Position numbers and translations under genes: made by a program
Source: Cryptomeria japonica
Taxonomy: Eukaryota; Streptophyta; Pinopsida; Cupressales; Cupressaceae
Length of the DNA: 64,000 nt
Assembly (NCBI RefSeq): GCF_030272615.1
Contig: NC_081406.1
Location: forward strand, 116,777,347 to 116,841,346
Direction: 5' to 3'
Shown: positions 11,978-23,705 of the stretch, piece after piece
How positions within the stretch are numbered: position 1 is the first letter of the stretch
Layout of the letters: each line of letters begins with the position of its first letter
The notes under the pieces: generated by a model
What the model was told of the DNA's origin: nothing
The model's database searches: none
The model's input: only the letters and a program-made list of their open reading frames with translations

Positions 11978-13330
11978 ATGGAAGGCTACAAACAATCTTG
12001 GAGGATTGTGTATCTGCAAGAAGAGCTGGATCATGCTAATCAAGTGATTGCAGACATGCAAAAACAGATGCAAAAATCTCTGAAAGTAAGAAGAAGATTA
12101 TCTGATGATTTGCAGGATTCTCAAGAGTTAGTGGAACAAATTGAGACATCATCTAAGGACAGTATATCTGAAGAAACTGAAGAAATGATTGGAGTATTGA
12201 AAGAAAAGAACAAAGCACTGACTGATCAACTAAAAGCAATGAAAAGAGAACATGAACATTTCAGCACACAAATGACTGAAAATCTAGATGCATTAAGGAT
12301 AGCTAAGGATAAAGCAAGAGATCTAGAAAAAGAGAAACAACAACTTGAAGTCTTAGTATCTAATAAAAATGATGAAATCATAAGGTTGACTGGGATTCAA
12401 CAAAATATGATAGATCAACTAGGTTATGCACATCATGAAGCAATTCTGAAGAATGATGAGAACCAAGCATTGAGACTTGAAGTATCAAGGTTGACCAATA
12501 AACTTGAAACAGAGAAGAAATCCAAGGAAACACTGAAGAAGAGTTATGAAGCATCAAAGATGTTGGAAGAGCAATTGAATACAAGAAGACCCAACAGAGA
12601 TGTAGGACTCGGTTACAAAGGAAAAGACTCTACCGAGAAAGGAATTCGTACTACCAAGAGAGGAGAATCATCAAAGCAAGCTGGAAACAGGAATAAAATC
12701 AAAAGAAAGAAGCCTATTTGCAACTACTGTGGAAATCAAGGTCGCATTGCCAACATATGCCAAATTAGAAAAGGTAAGCAACCGAATGTCACTAAGTCCA
12801 AAGGTTATTGTTACAATTGCAATAAATATGGTCACACATCTAATCAATGTAGGACAAAGTCTGTTAACAATTATCAGAAGGCAAAATTCAAAGGGTTTTG
12901 TAGAAACTGCAATAGATATGGACATAGGACCGAGAAGTGCTGGCTTAAACAAAAGAACTACATGTGGTCTGCACACCGAGCAAACACTAGAGGTTACCGA
13001 ACTTACACAGATCCTTACCGACAATATGGAATAGTACCATGGGATTACAATACAAGGATATGGTGTGAATGTTGTGGAAGATATGGGCATATAAGTGCTA
13101 ACTATTTTATAAGGTTTGGAATGAACAATCGAAGATCATGGAGAAATCCTAGTATGGCATGTTTTCATTGTCACAAAGTTGGACACTTGGCTAGAGATTG
13201 CAGAGATCAACCTAGAGGAGACACTAAAGAAATAAAAGGCAAATTACAGATTATTTGGAAAAAGAAGGAAGTTGTGTCAAATAAAGAAAGCACCTTACCT
13301 ACCAAGATAGGTTTACCTATTTCAAATTAA
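11978..13330 (+). CDS. Copia-A Gag-like protein, coiled coil plus five zinc knuckles
   Basis: A 450-residue reading from the ATG at 11978 to TAA, uninterrupted. Residues ~10-215 are a long heptad-rich coiled coil full of Glu, Lys and Leu. Residues ~215-245 are basic. Five CX2CX4HX4C-type knuckles follow, starting near residues 248, 277, 307, 363 and 394. The second, third and fifth are intact (CYNCNKYGHTSNQC, CRNCNRYGHRTEKC, CFHCHKVGHLARDC). The first has Arg for His and the fourth ends in Tyr for Cys. The usual UBN2-type Copia Gag domain at the N-terminus is absent, and five knuckles is many for a Copia Gag. It probably binds element RNA and joins a particle built by a helper. It is the only long ORF in the window without a stop. 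Confidence 0.8.
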   Translation: MEGYKQSWRIVYLQEELDHANQVIADMQKQMQKSLKVRRRLSDDLQDSQELVEQIETSSKDSISEETEEMIGVLKEKNKALTDQLKAMKREHEHFSTQMTENLDALRIAKDKARDLEKEKQQLEVLVSNKNDEIIRLTGIQQNMIDQLGYAHHEAILKNDENQALRLEVSRLTNKLETEKKSKETLKKSYEASKMLEEQLNTRRPNRDVGLGYKGKDSTEKGIRTTKRGESSKQAGNRNKIKRKKPICNYCGNQGRIANICQIRKGKQPNVTKSKGYCYNCNKYGHTSNQCRTKSVNNYQKAKFKGFCRNCNRYGHRTEKCWLKQKNYMWSAHRANTRGYRTYTDPYRQYGIVPWDYNTRIWCECCGRYGHISANYFIRFGMNNRRSWRNPSMACFHCHKVGHLARDCRDQPRGDTKEIKGKLQIIWKKKEVVSNKESTLPTKIGLPISN

Positions 13331-13881
13331 TCGGTAAAGGTATGAAGGGACTGCATTCTCTAAAGGTTAAAATCATAACAGTTCCTATTCTATTATGTAC
13401 TAAATTCAAAATCTGCATAGTTAAGATGCATTAGTAAGTTTGAAGTTCTATCAAAGTCTTTTGAAGCACTTTACAGGAAACCTGTCAAGTCGGTGAATAC
13501 AGGAAGCTTGTCAAGTTGGTAAATGAAGGAAGCTTGGTTACTCGGTTAAAATGAAAAAGGAGAGTAAATTGGGTAAAGAGGAACCGAGTGCATTTAATGT
13601 TTTTGACCTAACCTGCATGGAGCCCGATAAGGTATTTTGTGTACTTAAAAGCATTTTCGTGGTCATTTTCATTCACCAAGTTTTTGAAAGAGCAGAGTAG
13701 AGAAAATAAAGGCAATCAAACCTCCTACAAAGCAAAATCCAAGGTATTTACATGAAATCTCAACATATTGCTAGGCCGGTTTACTGATCTTGTTGCCATT
13801 ATTTGCTAAGTATAAAGCGTCTGTCGTTTAAAATTCTGAAACCCTAAGGACTCTTTACTAGTTTTTTACCTAAAATATTAA
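13331..13881. other. Copia-A spacer between gag and ORF2
   Basis: About 550 bases with no ORF. Contains several TCGGT/ACCGAG words. It may carry the 5' leader of a separate ORF2 transcript, since ORF2 starts 550 bases after the gag stop and cannot be a simple readthrough. Confidence 0.5.
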
Positions 13882-16800
13882 ATGGTGCCCAAGATCCAAG
13901 ATCCCATAGTTGTCAAGAATGTAGAGAAGCCCTCACTGACATACTCTTTGACTCCTAAAGTTGCCTCTGAACTGGATGACAAAACCACCTTTTCACTCAT
14001 CCTGGACAGAGTATTGCTAGTCAAAGATGTGAGATTCTTCACCAAATGCCGTGTTGAAGAACTCGGTCATGTTGAAATCAGAGACACCTATGATGAATTA
14101 TGTACCGATGGTGTATTAAACAACAAGTATGAACACATCAAAATCAAGGGATTAATTGAAGCCCTAACCTATCCTCGTGTGTTCAAGCCCCAATGGGTCA
14201 AGTTTGTTTTGAGCATAGTTCATGATGATTTCATGTGGCTAGAAGAGCAACCATTTAAAATCACCAAGGAAATCATTCATGTGATCACCGATTATCCTAT
14301 TTATGATCATGCCCGAGCTAAGAAGATGATGTCACAAAAGGAATTGATCAGTTTAACCGAAGTAGAATTAGATTACAGAGTACTGAAATTGAACAATGTC
14401 ACTGATGCAGAACTTAAGTTTTCTATTAGAGTAATTGGTTACTGTTTCTTCCAATCAGCAAGGGAAAATAGTGTACCCTATGCAGTAGTTGACTTAGCTT
14501 ATAAAATTGTAAAAAAGGGAATGAAAGTTGACTTATGTGAGGTGTTACTGAAGAACCTATTTGAGAATCTGAACACAATAAGGAAGCCGAAAAAGAACAA
14601 CTCGACTAATACACTAAAGTTTGGTTCACTTCTTGTATGCATGTTTTTCTACTTTGAAAAATTCTTTCCATCAGTCGGTAAAGTAGTTTGGTAGCTACAC
14701 CGACCAATCACCCATCAGATTAATGACTTCATCAAGAAGTTAGGAGATAATTTCAATGATATCATGGATGATTACTTCAGTAAATTCCAAGAAAAAATGC
14801 ACAACAAGTACCGAATTCCACCCCAGCTAGTGGAGAAATATAAAGATGTCATATGCTTTGAGGTAGACACTGATTACTATTATGTGAATGCTGTGGAACC
14901 AAGAACTCAATCTTTGCCACCTATGGGTTACGAGATTGACTTTGACATCACACAACAACAAATTGATGCATTTCTTACATTACCAAGGCATCCTACCGAG
15001 CTGAGGTATGGAACCTATGAAGAAGTGAAGGGAAAAGTAAAAATGAGCATTGTAGTACCCAAAGCTACAAGAAAGGAAACAAAGATGATAAAGGTTTTAA
15101 TTGAGAAATTTGGAGAAGATTCTTCCTCCACACCTATCAAAGGCACTCTTTCCATCACCAAAGAGGAATCAAAAGCTCAAGAGGTAGCTATAACACTGAG
15201 CACCAAATTGCCTAAGGGTAAAGTGTTAAAAAGAAAGAAACAAGACACTTCAAAGGCCCTACCGACTCCTCCAATAAAGAGACCTAACACTAGAGCATCA
15301 GCTGCATCACTGAGTAAGAAAAAAAAAAGTGTTACTGCTCCCAAGGTAACAAAGACATACAAGAAATCTACTCGGAGACTCATTTTGGTAAAAGAGTCTA
15401 GTGATATAGAATCTGAAGATGCAAACAAATTCCAGATTGTCAAGAGCAAGAAGGTAAATATACATAGTGTTGAAAACTTCTGTGCCAATCTAAAAGAATA
15501 TGGTGGATTTGGTTCATTTAGATATGTCAAGTATGAAACTAGAAATAATGATGAGAAGAGACAAATTGAAGAAGCTGTCATCTGCACACTTCTAAAGTTT
15601 CGGTTAGCTCCATTGGAACTAGTAAAGTCACTTCCAAATGAAATTTACTTGCATATTGATAATAGGTTGAAGTATGCAATGGACTCAGAGAAACAAATCA
15701 GAGAAAGAAGTCTAGCCCATCTATTTCCTGATATGTCAGTAGCTGAAATAAAGGAACATTTAACAACCTACAATTCAAAGTTTCTTGTCAAATAGAGAGC
15801 CTTAAAACTGATGAATGGGCTATATATTGACGTAGAGAATGAGACAAAAGCAAAATGGCAGGAAATCTTCAAAATCAAGGATGCCAGTAAACAACCTACA
15901 GTTGAAATCGTTGATGTCACCGAGCACGATCCTGATGTCACCGAGCATGGTCTTGATGTTACCAAACAAGACCCGGCTGACACTATTCAAATATATGAAG
16001 ATGTCATGGATACAGAGGACCCGAAATAGGAGATGATAGAAGGCACTACATATGCAAAACTTGTATCTAGTGAATCTATTTTAGAACAAGTTCAGCCTTA
16101 TCCACCGATCACTCAACCTGTCTCTACCGAAGCTCCTCAGGATACAGCACAAGGCACCGAAGGTCACAAGTCTACAGCAGGAGAAGATACTACTCTAGAA
16201 TAGACCTCTCAAGCACCTTCGAGCACTGAAAATGTTGTAGCTGAGACACCCAGTACCAAGACACCAAAAGACACCATAGAGGCTACAGGAACCAACCAAA
16301 GTGTTGCCTCTACCAAGCAACCTACTGAGGGTCAGCAAGCCTCCCAAGCTATTGTCTTGGTCCAACTGGCCAAAGGTAAAGAAAAGAAAGTGAAAAAGCA
16401 TAGTTTCAAAGTTGATTTATCTAAACCGATAGTGTTGCCCAATGTGGATATATCAAAATTAAAGGGGAAAGCACTCATTGATTTTGGTGAACTATGCAAA
16501 GCAAAGGCTGAACAAAAAAAATAGATGGCCATACAAAAGAAGAATAAAGTACTTCAGAAGGTGAAGGCACTGCTATCAGATATGCTACCTATAGCTACAG
16601 TGTCAACCGATGCAGCCATTCATATTCAACTGGATGAACTCCTTAATCAAATAGAAACATCCGGAGTTGATGCATCTGAGTATTTGAGCAAGCTAAAAGA
16701 CAAGGAGCTTATTGCAAAAATGATAGAAGAGGTACAGAAAGCTCTAGCTATTGGCAAAGTCAAACTTGTCAAATTCATTACTGAGTTGTCCCCTCAACTC

Positions 16801-17214
16801 AAGCACATTCTTTATTTATTTTAGAAACTCTGTACATTTTCTATATTCATTAAAGATATTAAGAATAAAATTGATGCAATTGAGAAAGAGATCACCGATC
16901 TCTCAAATAAGTTGACCCCAGAGCCCAATTCAGTTCAGAATTTTTATACAAGGTTACAATAGCTCATGGCTCAACAATTGGACTTAGGAAATGAAGAACA
17001 CAAGATCAGGATGGATATAATGACACTCCAGACATTATTCCTTCCCCATCTTTCATCAGTCCAAGAACAGATTAACCGAGCCACACGCCTATCTACTACA
17101 CAAGAGGGAAGCACTCTTGATGGCTTAATATCCCCATTGGCTGATATTCAAGCACAAAATTCTTTAATGGAAAGTGTAAAAGATGCACTCTCTATCGCTC
17201 TCACCGACGCCTAG
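13882..17214 (+). pseudogene. Copia-A ORF2: 1110-codon unknown protein with seven in-frame TAG stops
   Basis: From the ATG at 13882 to the final TAG one frame runs 3333 bases with no frameshift. It is interrupted only by TAG at 14692, 15793, 16027, 16201, 16522, 16822 and 16960. I do not recognise the protein. The N-terminal ~270 residues look globular (PQWVKFVLSIVHDDFMWLEE, PYAVVDLAYKIVKKGMKVD) and resemble in layout the captured helical domains of plant transposon proteins. Residues ~430-530 are Lys/Arg-rich (KKKKSVTAPK), ~650-850 are Thr/Pro/Glu-rich low complexity, and the rest looks like coiled coil. It sits where pol would be. A role as accessory structural protein is possible; an Env-like role is not supported, as there is no signal peptide or clear membrane anchor. 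Confidence 0.75.
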
Positions 17215-17651
17215 AACAAGTACAAATCCATTTTTGACCAGTTACCACCCCTGGATGGAAATTAAAGTTTTTGATGTTTGTCAAAAAGGGGGAGTGATAC
17301 AATATATTTGGGGATTGAGATATATTTGGGGAGTGATACAATTTTGATATAGTATTGAGAATGATAGTATTCGGATTATAGTATACAGGGGGAGTATACC
17401 AAGTAGAATAAGCAGAGTATCCTAGAGCAGTATACAGGACAGTAAGCAGAGCACACAAGAATAGAAACGAGATTGCAAAATCAAAATTATGTATAGTATA
17501 ATGATAAAGGGGAGTATATCTGAATATACTATTTCATTGACTATTGTATATACTGCCAAGTATAGTCATTTTGCAAAGTATATAGATTTTTGAGTTATGA
17601 CTTTGAAAGTAGTTTTTGTCAAACATATCAACTAATGTCAAAAGGGGAGAT
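17215..17651 (+). promoter_or_regulatory. Copia-A 3' non-coding region with two purine tracts
   Basis: Non-coding. TGTCAAAAAGGGGGAG lies near 17279-17294 and a similar tract, TGTCAAAAGGGGAGAT, at 17636-17651 immediately precedes the 3' LTR and is the plus-strand primer (polypurine tract). Between them are several GTATAC words. Confidence 0.8.
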
Positions 17652-18800
17652 TGTTACTACTTATAAAGTTGCCATTAGTTTTTATATCCAAAGTCATACT
17701 ATATACTCTAGTCGATTAACACTACTGAATCATGTAGTCAGTATACACAGAGAAGTCGGTATGCACAGTCTAGTCGGTTACAGAAGAAAGCAGTCATAGA
17801 ATGTAGTATACACCGAGCTGTCTACCGAGTATATTTTTATGTCTACCGAGTAGCAAAGATGACACACTGAGTTGATATACATTGAGTGAAACGTGTTACC
17901 AGATTCATTGAACCTAGACATGCATATGAAAACATGTTACAAGATTGAGGCACATCTAACCGTTATCACATTGGAAATTGCACTAGAAGATTGTGTATGA
18001 TTTCGAGGTCAACTAACCAATGAAATATTTTGTATAGTTATTCATTCGAGGAATCATGTTTTAAGATTGAAGCAATGAATTGGATCACCGTCTTAAGAGA
18101 TCTATTTATACAGCATGAGTTAAGGGTGTATGCATGAGAAAAAGAAGACTGTTACAGAGACACAAAGGTCACCGAGAAGGTTTTCAGAGAACAGTCAAAG
18201 AACAAAGTAAACAGAAGGGTTTACCGAGTTACTATATGGGTTACCGAGGTATGCTATAAGCAAGGTAATATATTCTGAGCACATAGAATCTGCTATAACA
18301 TTTCAAATGTAAAGTTGCAGATATTTGTGATGATTTTATTGTAATATTGTGAAGTTGAAAGAGAAACCTTTAACAGGGTAAAAGACTCTAATCAAGTCTA
18401 TAAATTGTAAAGCCTCTAACCAGGTGCAACATTTAGATTAAGTGTTGTAAAATCCTTTAGCAAGGTAGATCTAATAGATCTTGTTACTCCTAATAGGTTA
18501 AGCTATCAGAAATAGCTAATATGTAGCTCTAACCAAGCACTCTTTATTATTGCAGTAGTGAAGTTGTGGGTGCCATCCCCACCGCAGTTTTTCTCTCTAA
18601 CCAAGAGTTTCTGCGTAACCAAAATATATGCGTTATGGAGTGAATCATGTATGATTTTTATCTATTTGTTTTAGCTTTATTTTATGTTACTACACTATTC
18701 AGTTTATGCATAATAGTAAAGTTCTTATTCAAGAAAAGTTTTGGAGTACTGATTCACCCCTCCCCTCTCAGTACATTAGCTTTCCATATTGGGCCTAACA
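17652..18800 (+). repeat. Copia-A 3' LTR
   Basis: 1149 bp, TGTTACTACT to CCTAACA. Keeps six ACCGAG words (17811-18245); several of the matching 5' positions read ACCAAG, ATCGAG or ATTGAG. Confidence 0.93.
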
Positions 18801-18805
18801 CATGT
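18801..18805. repeat. Target-site duplication CATGT, right of Copia-A
   Basis: Identical to 10761-10765. Confidence 0.9.
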
Positions 18806-19438
18806 AGGTGTAGATTCTTCCATTGCCTAGCAACTTTGGGAACTACCTATTGAATATTCCTTTTCATTAGAATGTTCTAGGGTTCATTACTAGTTAAGGA
18901 AATGAAAATCCATCTAATGCCCAAGGAAATCAATGAATTTTCAAATCCTTTAGCTCCAATCCACCTCTATCTTATCCAAACAACACCAATCCCAATTGAC
19001 TAATTTTTTTTCTATTACCTTTTCCATTAGACCACACAAAATCTCTAATAAAATTTTGTTCATTGTTGCAATCTACTAGCAAGAGATAGATATTTATTGT
19101 TCTAAAATTTTATTTTTTCTCAATTTTAGCATACATCCAATTCTACATATATTTGAGGGATGGATCGATAGAGAAAGTAATCCCAAGATATCTCACCATT
19201 TTACAAGGTGCATGACATCACTAATTGGACTTTGAAAACCAATTAGGAGGCTCATCTAACTAGATCAACATTATAGACTTGGATTTTGAAGTTTTTGAAC
19301 TATAGGTTTGACAAAAGACCCCTAATATGTTCATAATATTATCCATGTTTCTTTCATCAAGTACATGAAATAGAGTAGTACCATCAAAAAATTAAACATT
19401 TAATAGAGATTTATTATCTAGAAGGATAATACCATATG
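18806..19438 (-). pseudogene. LINE-B fragment, middle of ORF2 after the RT core
   Basis: Minus-strand reading gives, with interruptions, NVQFFDGTTLFHVLDERN (the position of the RT catalytic ADD block, here degraded to FFDGT), ILGVFCQTYSSKTSKSKS, VRYLGITFSIDPSLKY and NWMYAKIEKK. These are consecutive blocks of plant L1 ORF2 after the RT fingers and palm. It joins 56996-57590 on its 5' side and 10361-10760 on its 3' side. Confidence 0.8.
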
Positions 19439-20239
19439 ATGTCATGGAAATGGGGACAAGGCAACAACAAAGCTCAATGTTAATAAGTTAGTTTCAACCA
19501 TAAAACCAAAACAAAGAACTAAAAACCATTCCAAACATATCAAAAGAGATTTCAAAAATCATGAAAGAAATTTAACAAAACAAAACAAAGGAGAAGAGCC
19601 TCCCTAAGATGCTTCCATGATGCCTTTTGATGCTCCTCCCTTGTTTCTCCCCTCTCCAAGTCCCAAATGAGTGTAGCTCTCAGCTTTTAGCACTAGCCAT
19701 GGATGCCATATGGAGATTCAAGATGGTTGAATATGATAAACAAATGCTATGCAAGTGTAGATAGTGATGCTATGAAAAAGCTCTATGCTAATACTAGTGT
19801 AGCAACAATACTCTAATGCTTCCTCCTTTGCTTGAGGAGAAGGGTTCTATTTATAGAAGAAATGGGGAAATGAAGGGTTAAGATTGAGCAATCTTAACAA
19901 GGGTTAGGATTGAAAGATGTTCAATCCATGTGAGACTTTCAACCCAATCCCATGTTGACAAGTGTCACCATGAGGAGGCTTGAGAGGAGAGATAAGGAGC
20001 ATTAAATGCTTGATGGGACATGATGGTTACCCTCGAGGGTTGGGTTAGGGTTAGGTTAATGGATATTCCTTTTATCCAAGGTATAAATGAATGTGCAAGG
20101 GTTAAATGGTTACCTTAGTCAAAGAAATAAATGCTTTGAAGAGACCTATGAGTCAAAAGGATGGTTAAGTTAGAGGAAAGTCTCTAACCAAAGGTAAAAG
20201 GTGAGTTAACCATAAATGGTTATGTAAGAGCCTTTAATG
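19439..20239 (-). mobile_element. Left part of an LTR-like block split by the Tat element
   Basis: Non-coding. With 55983-56995 it forms about 1.8 kb of AT-rich sequence separating two LINE-B pieces. On the minus strand the far end begins TGTAGTCACATAAA, similar to the Tat LTR start TGTAGACACCTAAA, so it may be a solo LTR of a related family. I found no matching 5-bp duplication at its ends. Confidence 0.4.
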
Positions 20240-20244
20240 GTTTG
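20240..20244. repeat. Target-site duplication GTTTG, left of Tat element
   Basis: Matches 55978-55982 exactly, 35.7 kb away. Confidence 0.9.
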
Positions 20245-21511
20245 TGTAACGCATGCTAGAATTCATCTTCAAATAAACAAAGTTATCAATTAGAAGCACA
20301 AGGGAAATCATGAATCCCTATCTAATCAATAAATCTAACAAACTAGACAATGCAATGATACGATCAAGAAAAATAGGAATTATAATTTCAATCTATAAAA
20401 ACTCCCTATTCCGTGACTGCGTATTGCTTCCATTGCTCTTCTCCTCTTCGTGGTATGATGGCTTTCAGATATTACACTGGTAACCTGCAAGTGACACAAA
20501 GATTCAAAGTTCGCGATTGTTGAAAATGGAGATTGGATGCTCAATTTATAGAAAATTGGAGAGGATTGATTGAAAGGTGGAACAAAATGATCAAGAGGTG
20601 TGAACTCAGGTGAGCTCAAATTCAAGTTGATAGTTGAACTGCTGATTGTGGGAGTGAAACTCAATAGATTGAATATATTAATTGAGTCAACTGATTGAGA
20701 AAAAGCTGACTGAAGGAAGAAAAAGAATGATTGGTAGAAATAAAGAGGATGACATAGAGAGCTTAATTTAGAAAAAGCTAGCTGAAAGATGGAAATAGAA
20801 GTTGAAGAGATAAATGATTTAATTACTTAATTGATTTAATTAATTAATTTAGCATGTGCTTGCATTTAGATTTAGATTATTAATTTAATCTTTGCATGAG
20901 ATATTATTCAAATAATTGAATTTATTAATTCAATTTAGCATTTGAATATATTTAGAACTTGACTTTGATTTTCAATTTGGTTTTTGAAATCATGCACATG
21001 TAATTTGAATTTGGAAGAAATTAGAAGAAATTGAAATTAAATGAAATTAGAATTTGGGGATTTGGAAATGGAAGAATTAATTAGCTAATTAAATAATTTA
21101 AAGAAACTATTTAATTATTTAGAAATGGAATTTAATTAAATAATAAAGGTTATTTAATTTAAAGGATTAAATCACAATTAATTAAATAATAAATATTTAA
21201 TTAATATTTAGAAGAGGGTTGAATGATTAGATGATTAGAGATAGAAATTGAAAATTAGCAATTTATTTAAATAATAAAGATTATTTAAATTGAGGAATTA
21301 TCCATAATTAATTAAATAATAAATATTTAATTAATATTTAGAAAATGATTAAAATGATTAAATGATGATAGAAAATAGAATAATTAATAAGATGAAGAAA
21401 TATGAAATTAGAAGAATTTAGAAGAATTAAATTAATTAAATAATAAAGATTATTTAATCAATTAGAGGAATAATTAGTACATGATCAATGAGACATTTTT
21501 AGGTGTCTACA
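20245..21511 (-). repeat. Tat 3' LTR
   Basis: Plus-strand ends TGTAACGCAT and GGTGTCTACA. Mostly AT-rich with many AATTAATTAAATAA words. On the minus strand TATAAATTGA (20550-20541) is a possible TATA box, conserved at 47214-47223 in the 5' copy. Confidence 0.93.
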
Positions 21512-21527
21512 TTTGCCCCTCTTTGAG
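21512..21527 (-). promoter_or_regulatory. Tat polypurine tract
   Basis: Minus-strand CTCAAAGAGGGGCAAA abuts the 3' LTR start TGTAGACACC. This fixes the element's orientation. Confidence 0.88.
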
Positions 21528-21969
21528 ACAAAGTTGGAACGACATTGTTTCAAAGAAAACAAAAAATTCTACCCCAGTACTGCCTTGGTGTTGCTGTATA
21601 GTGTAAATAGGCTCCCTCAGAAAAGGTGGTCAGAAAATTCAAAAATTGAGACCATGTTTTCGATACCAGTTTAAAGAGCAAGCGTGTGAATTTTTGTGTC
21701 ATTTTGAGATTGTTTGAGTAGGCTACAAGTTGTTTGAAGCTGGCGGGGACCACAGGCATCAAGGTGTCATAAAACCCTAATTTTTTGAGCTATAAATAGA
21801 GAATTCTAGGTTTTCATTTGCTCATTTGTGATTTGGTAGTTCCTTGATTTCTTTACAATATCTGTGCCTGTTTCTGAGTATTTTGATCATCATGGCTAGT
21901 TATAGAGCTCGATTGCACTTGTCGGACCGAGTACGTTCATTTCAGAGACCTCTTGGGACTGACGGCATG

Positions 21970-22376
21970 GTATTTTTCATTGTTTTTCCCTGATTTTGGC
22001 ATATTTTTATGCCTGTTTTTCAAAAATTGTCCTTGATCATTTTTTGCTCTGCGTTACGCAATCGCTTGTCGATTTTCATGCATTAGTGTTTAGTGTACCG
22101 CAAATGCTTTAAATGTTATGCATACATCATAAGTGTAACACATTAGCTTTAACATGCCGCATTCGTGTGTATCATTAGACATAAGTGTTTTTTGTCACGC
22201 ATGCGCCCATTTTGTCACGCATTAGCTTTAATCGTCACACAAGAGTCTTATTTGTACTGCATAAGTCATAACTGCTATGCATTCATTGTATATGTTATTT
22301 GTTGTCATGCGTTTGGAAATATTTTAAGTTTATCTAGATCCGACATCTGATATTTTTGATCATTTTCTCATTGCAG
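21970..22376 (+). other. Intron of the antisense plant mobile domain gene
   Basis: GT...AG ends, T-rich before the acceptor, 407 bases, with no reading frame. It contains many short ACGC/GTCACGCAT words. An intron in a gene carried antisense in a retroelement survives the RNA stage, because the genomic RNA is the opposite strand. Confidence 0.65.
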
Positions 22377-23589
22377 GAGAACATTGGAGTGTTATACTAT
22401 TGATAGAGCAGACCTAGTGGACTTGATCTTCGAATTGACCTACCAGATGATGAGATTGAGCATATTCGTCAGCTTGGTCTTTACCATGTATTGCATTTGC
22501 CAGAGGTTACGGCCAACAGGGCCATGATTAAAACTTTGATAGAGCGGTGGCACTCAGAGATGTGTTCATTTCATCTTCCGACTGGCGAGGCATCCATTAC
22601 CTTAGAGGATGTATGGCGTATACTACGTATTCCCATTCATGGTGAGAGAGTTATATATGACCATGATGATGGTATTGCTGAACTATGTGCACTTTTTGAG
22701 TGTGAGATTTAGGATTTGCAGATCAGTGGCCGTTATGAGATCCCTTGGGCCCGATTAGACTATGATGACTTGACCATTATATTATGCGGTATTGTCGGTG
22801 GTTTACTGATACTTGATCGACGAGGTCATGGGTTTCCAGTTGGATGGGGCAGAGTGCTTCATGATATGATTGTGCATCATTGACTATATGCTTGGGGTCC
22901 TTGTCTACTTGCCATGTTGTACTATCAGATGCATGGTATTGTGTATCTGGGATACCGTTCTATCAGTTTGGTGTTACTTTGCTGCAGACATGGGCATGGG
23001 AGCACATTTCTATTTCTAGGCCTGTCGTTCATGTAGATTTGCAGCCTGGTGAGCCTTATGCCTTTAGGTATACAACAGGTATCAGACACAGGGGTTTAGG
23101 GAACACCTTGTACTGGAGACATCAGTTAGATACATTGTAGCATTTCATTTGGAGACCTTACTTAGATTTCCCCAGTTGACCTGATGATGTAGTGCACTTG
23201 TCTTTCTATCGACAATAGAGATATCTGATTGGGAGGACCTTTGAGACTCAGCAGATCATAGAGATGTATCTTCCTGGGTGGGTTCTCAGATAGTTTGGTG
23301 AGGTACAGGTGACACCTGTGGTTACAACATATTTTGCTCATATATCATGGGAGGTATTTAATTATGGTGTGTGTATTCAACCACATGTTGCTTCTGCTGA
23401 GTTTGATTCTTTGTAACCATTACTCTGGGGTTGGGGTAGAGGTGGAGTAGATCTAGGGATGACAACGGAGTATGATGAGTGGTTTTCTAAGCATGGGCCA
23501 GTGCCTTTGACTGATCCTGTTGTTCCGATTATAGCACAACAGATTTGCCATCCTAGAATGCAGTTGAGGATAGATGCAAGAGAGAGAGC

Positions 23590-23705
23590 CAGAGGAGATG
23601 GTGGAGATGGGGGAGGAGGTGGTGGAGATGGGGGAGATGGGGATATAGACATTGGTGGAGATGGGGGAGATGGGGATATAGACATTGGTGGAGACACTGA
23701 GTCTA
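23590..23705 (+). repeat. GGA/GAT-rich repeat in the plant mobile domain gene
   Basis: Encodes a Gly-Asp repeat; a 36-base unit encoding GDGGDGDIDIGG occurs twice in a row. It lies C-terminal to the domain. Confidence 0.7.

Larger units (their letters stand above)
10766..18800 (+). mobile_element. Copia-A: non-autonomous Copia-type LTR retrotransposon, 8.0 kb
   Basis: A complete element with two LTRs of about 1150 bp, an initiator-Met-tRNA type primer site, a polypurine tract and a CATGT target duplication. It encodes a Gag-like protein and one very long unknown ORF; no protease, integrase or reverse transcriptase motif is visible anywhere in the 5.7-kb interior. It must therefore have moved with enzymes supplied in trans. 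Its LTRs share plan and repeated words with Copia-B (48169-55955), the likely type of helper. It is inserted in LINE-B. Confidence 0.9.

Noticed and set aside
12671-13090. 139-codon minus-strand ORF opposite the Copia-A Gag
   Set aside because: Shadow of the zinc-knuckle coding region.
13882-17214. Idea that Copia-A ORF2 is an Env-like protein
   Set aside because: Its place fits, but there is no signal peptide, furin-like site or clear C-terminal membrane anchor; the one hydrophobic patch is short and internal.
23377-23697. Pro/Ser-rich minus-strand ORF
   Set aside because: Mirror of the Gly/Asp repeat in the plant mobile domain gene.
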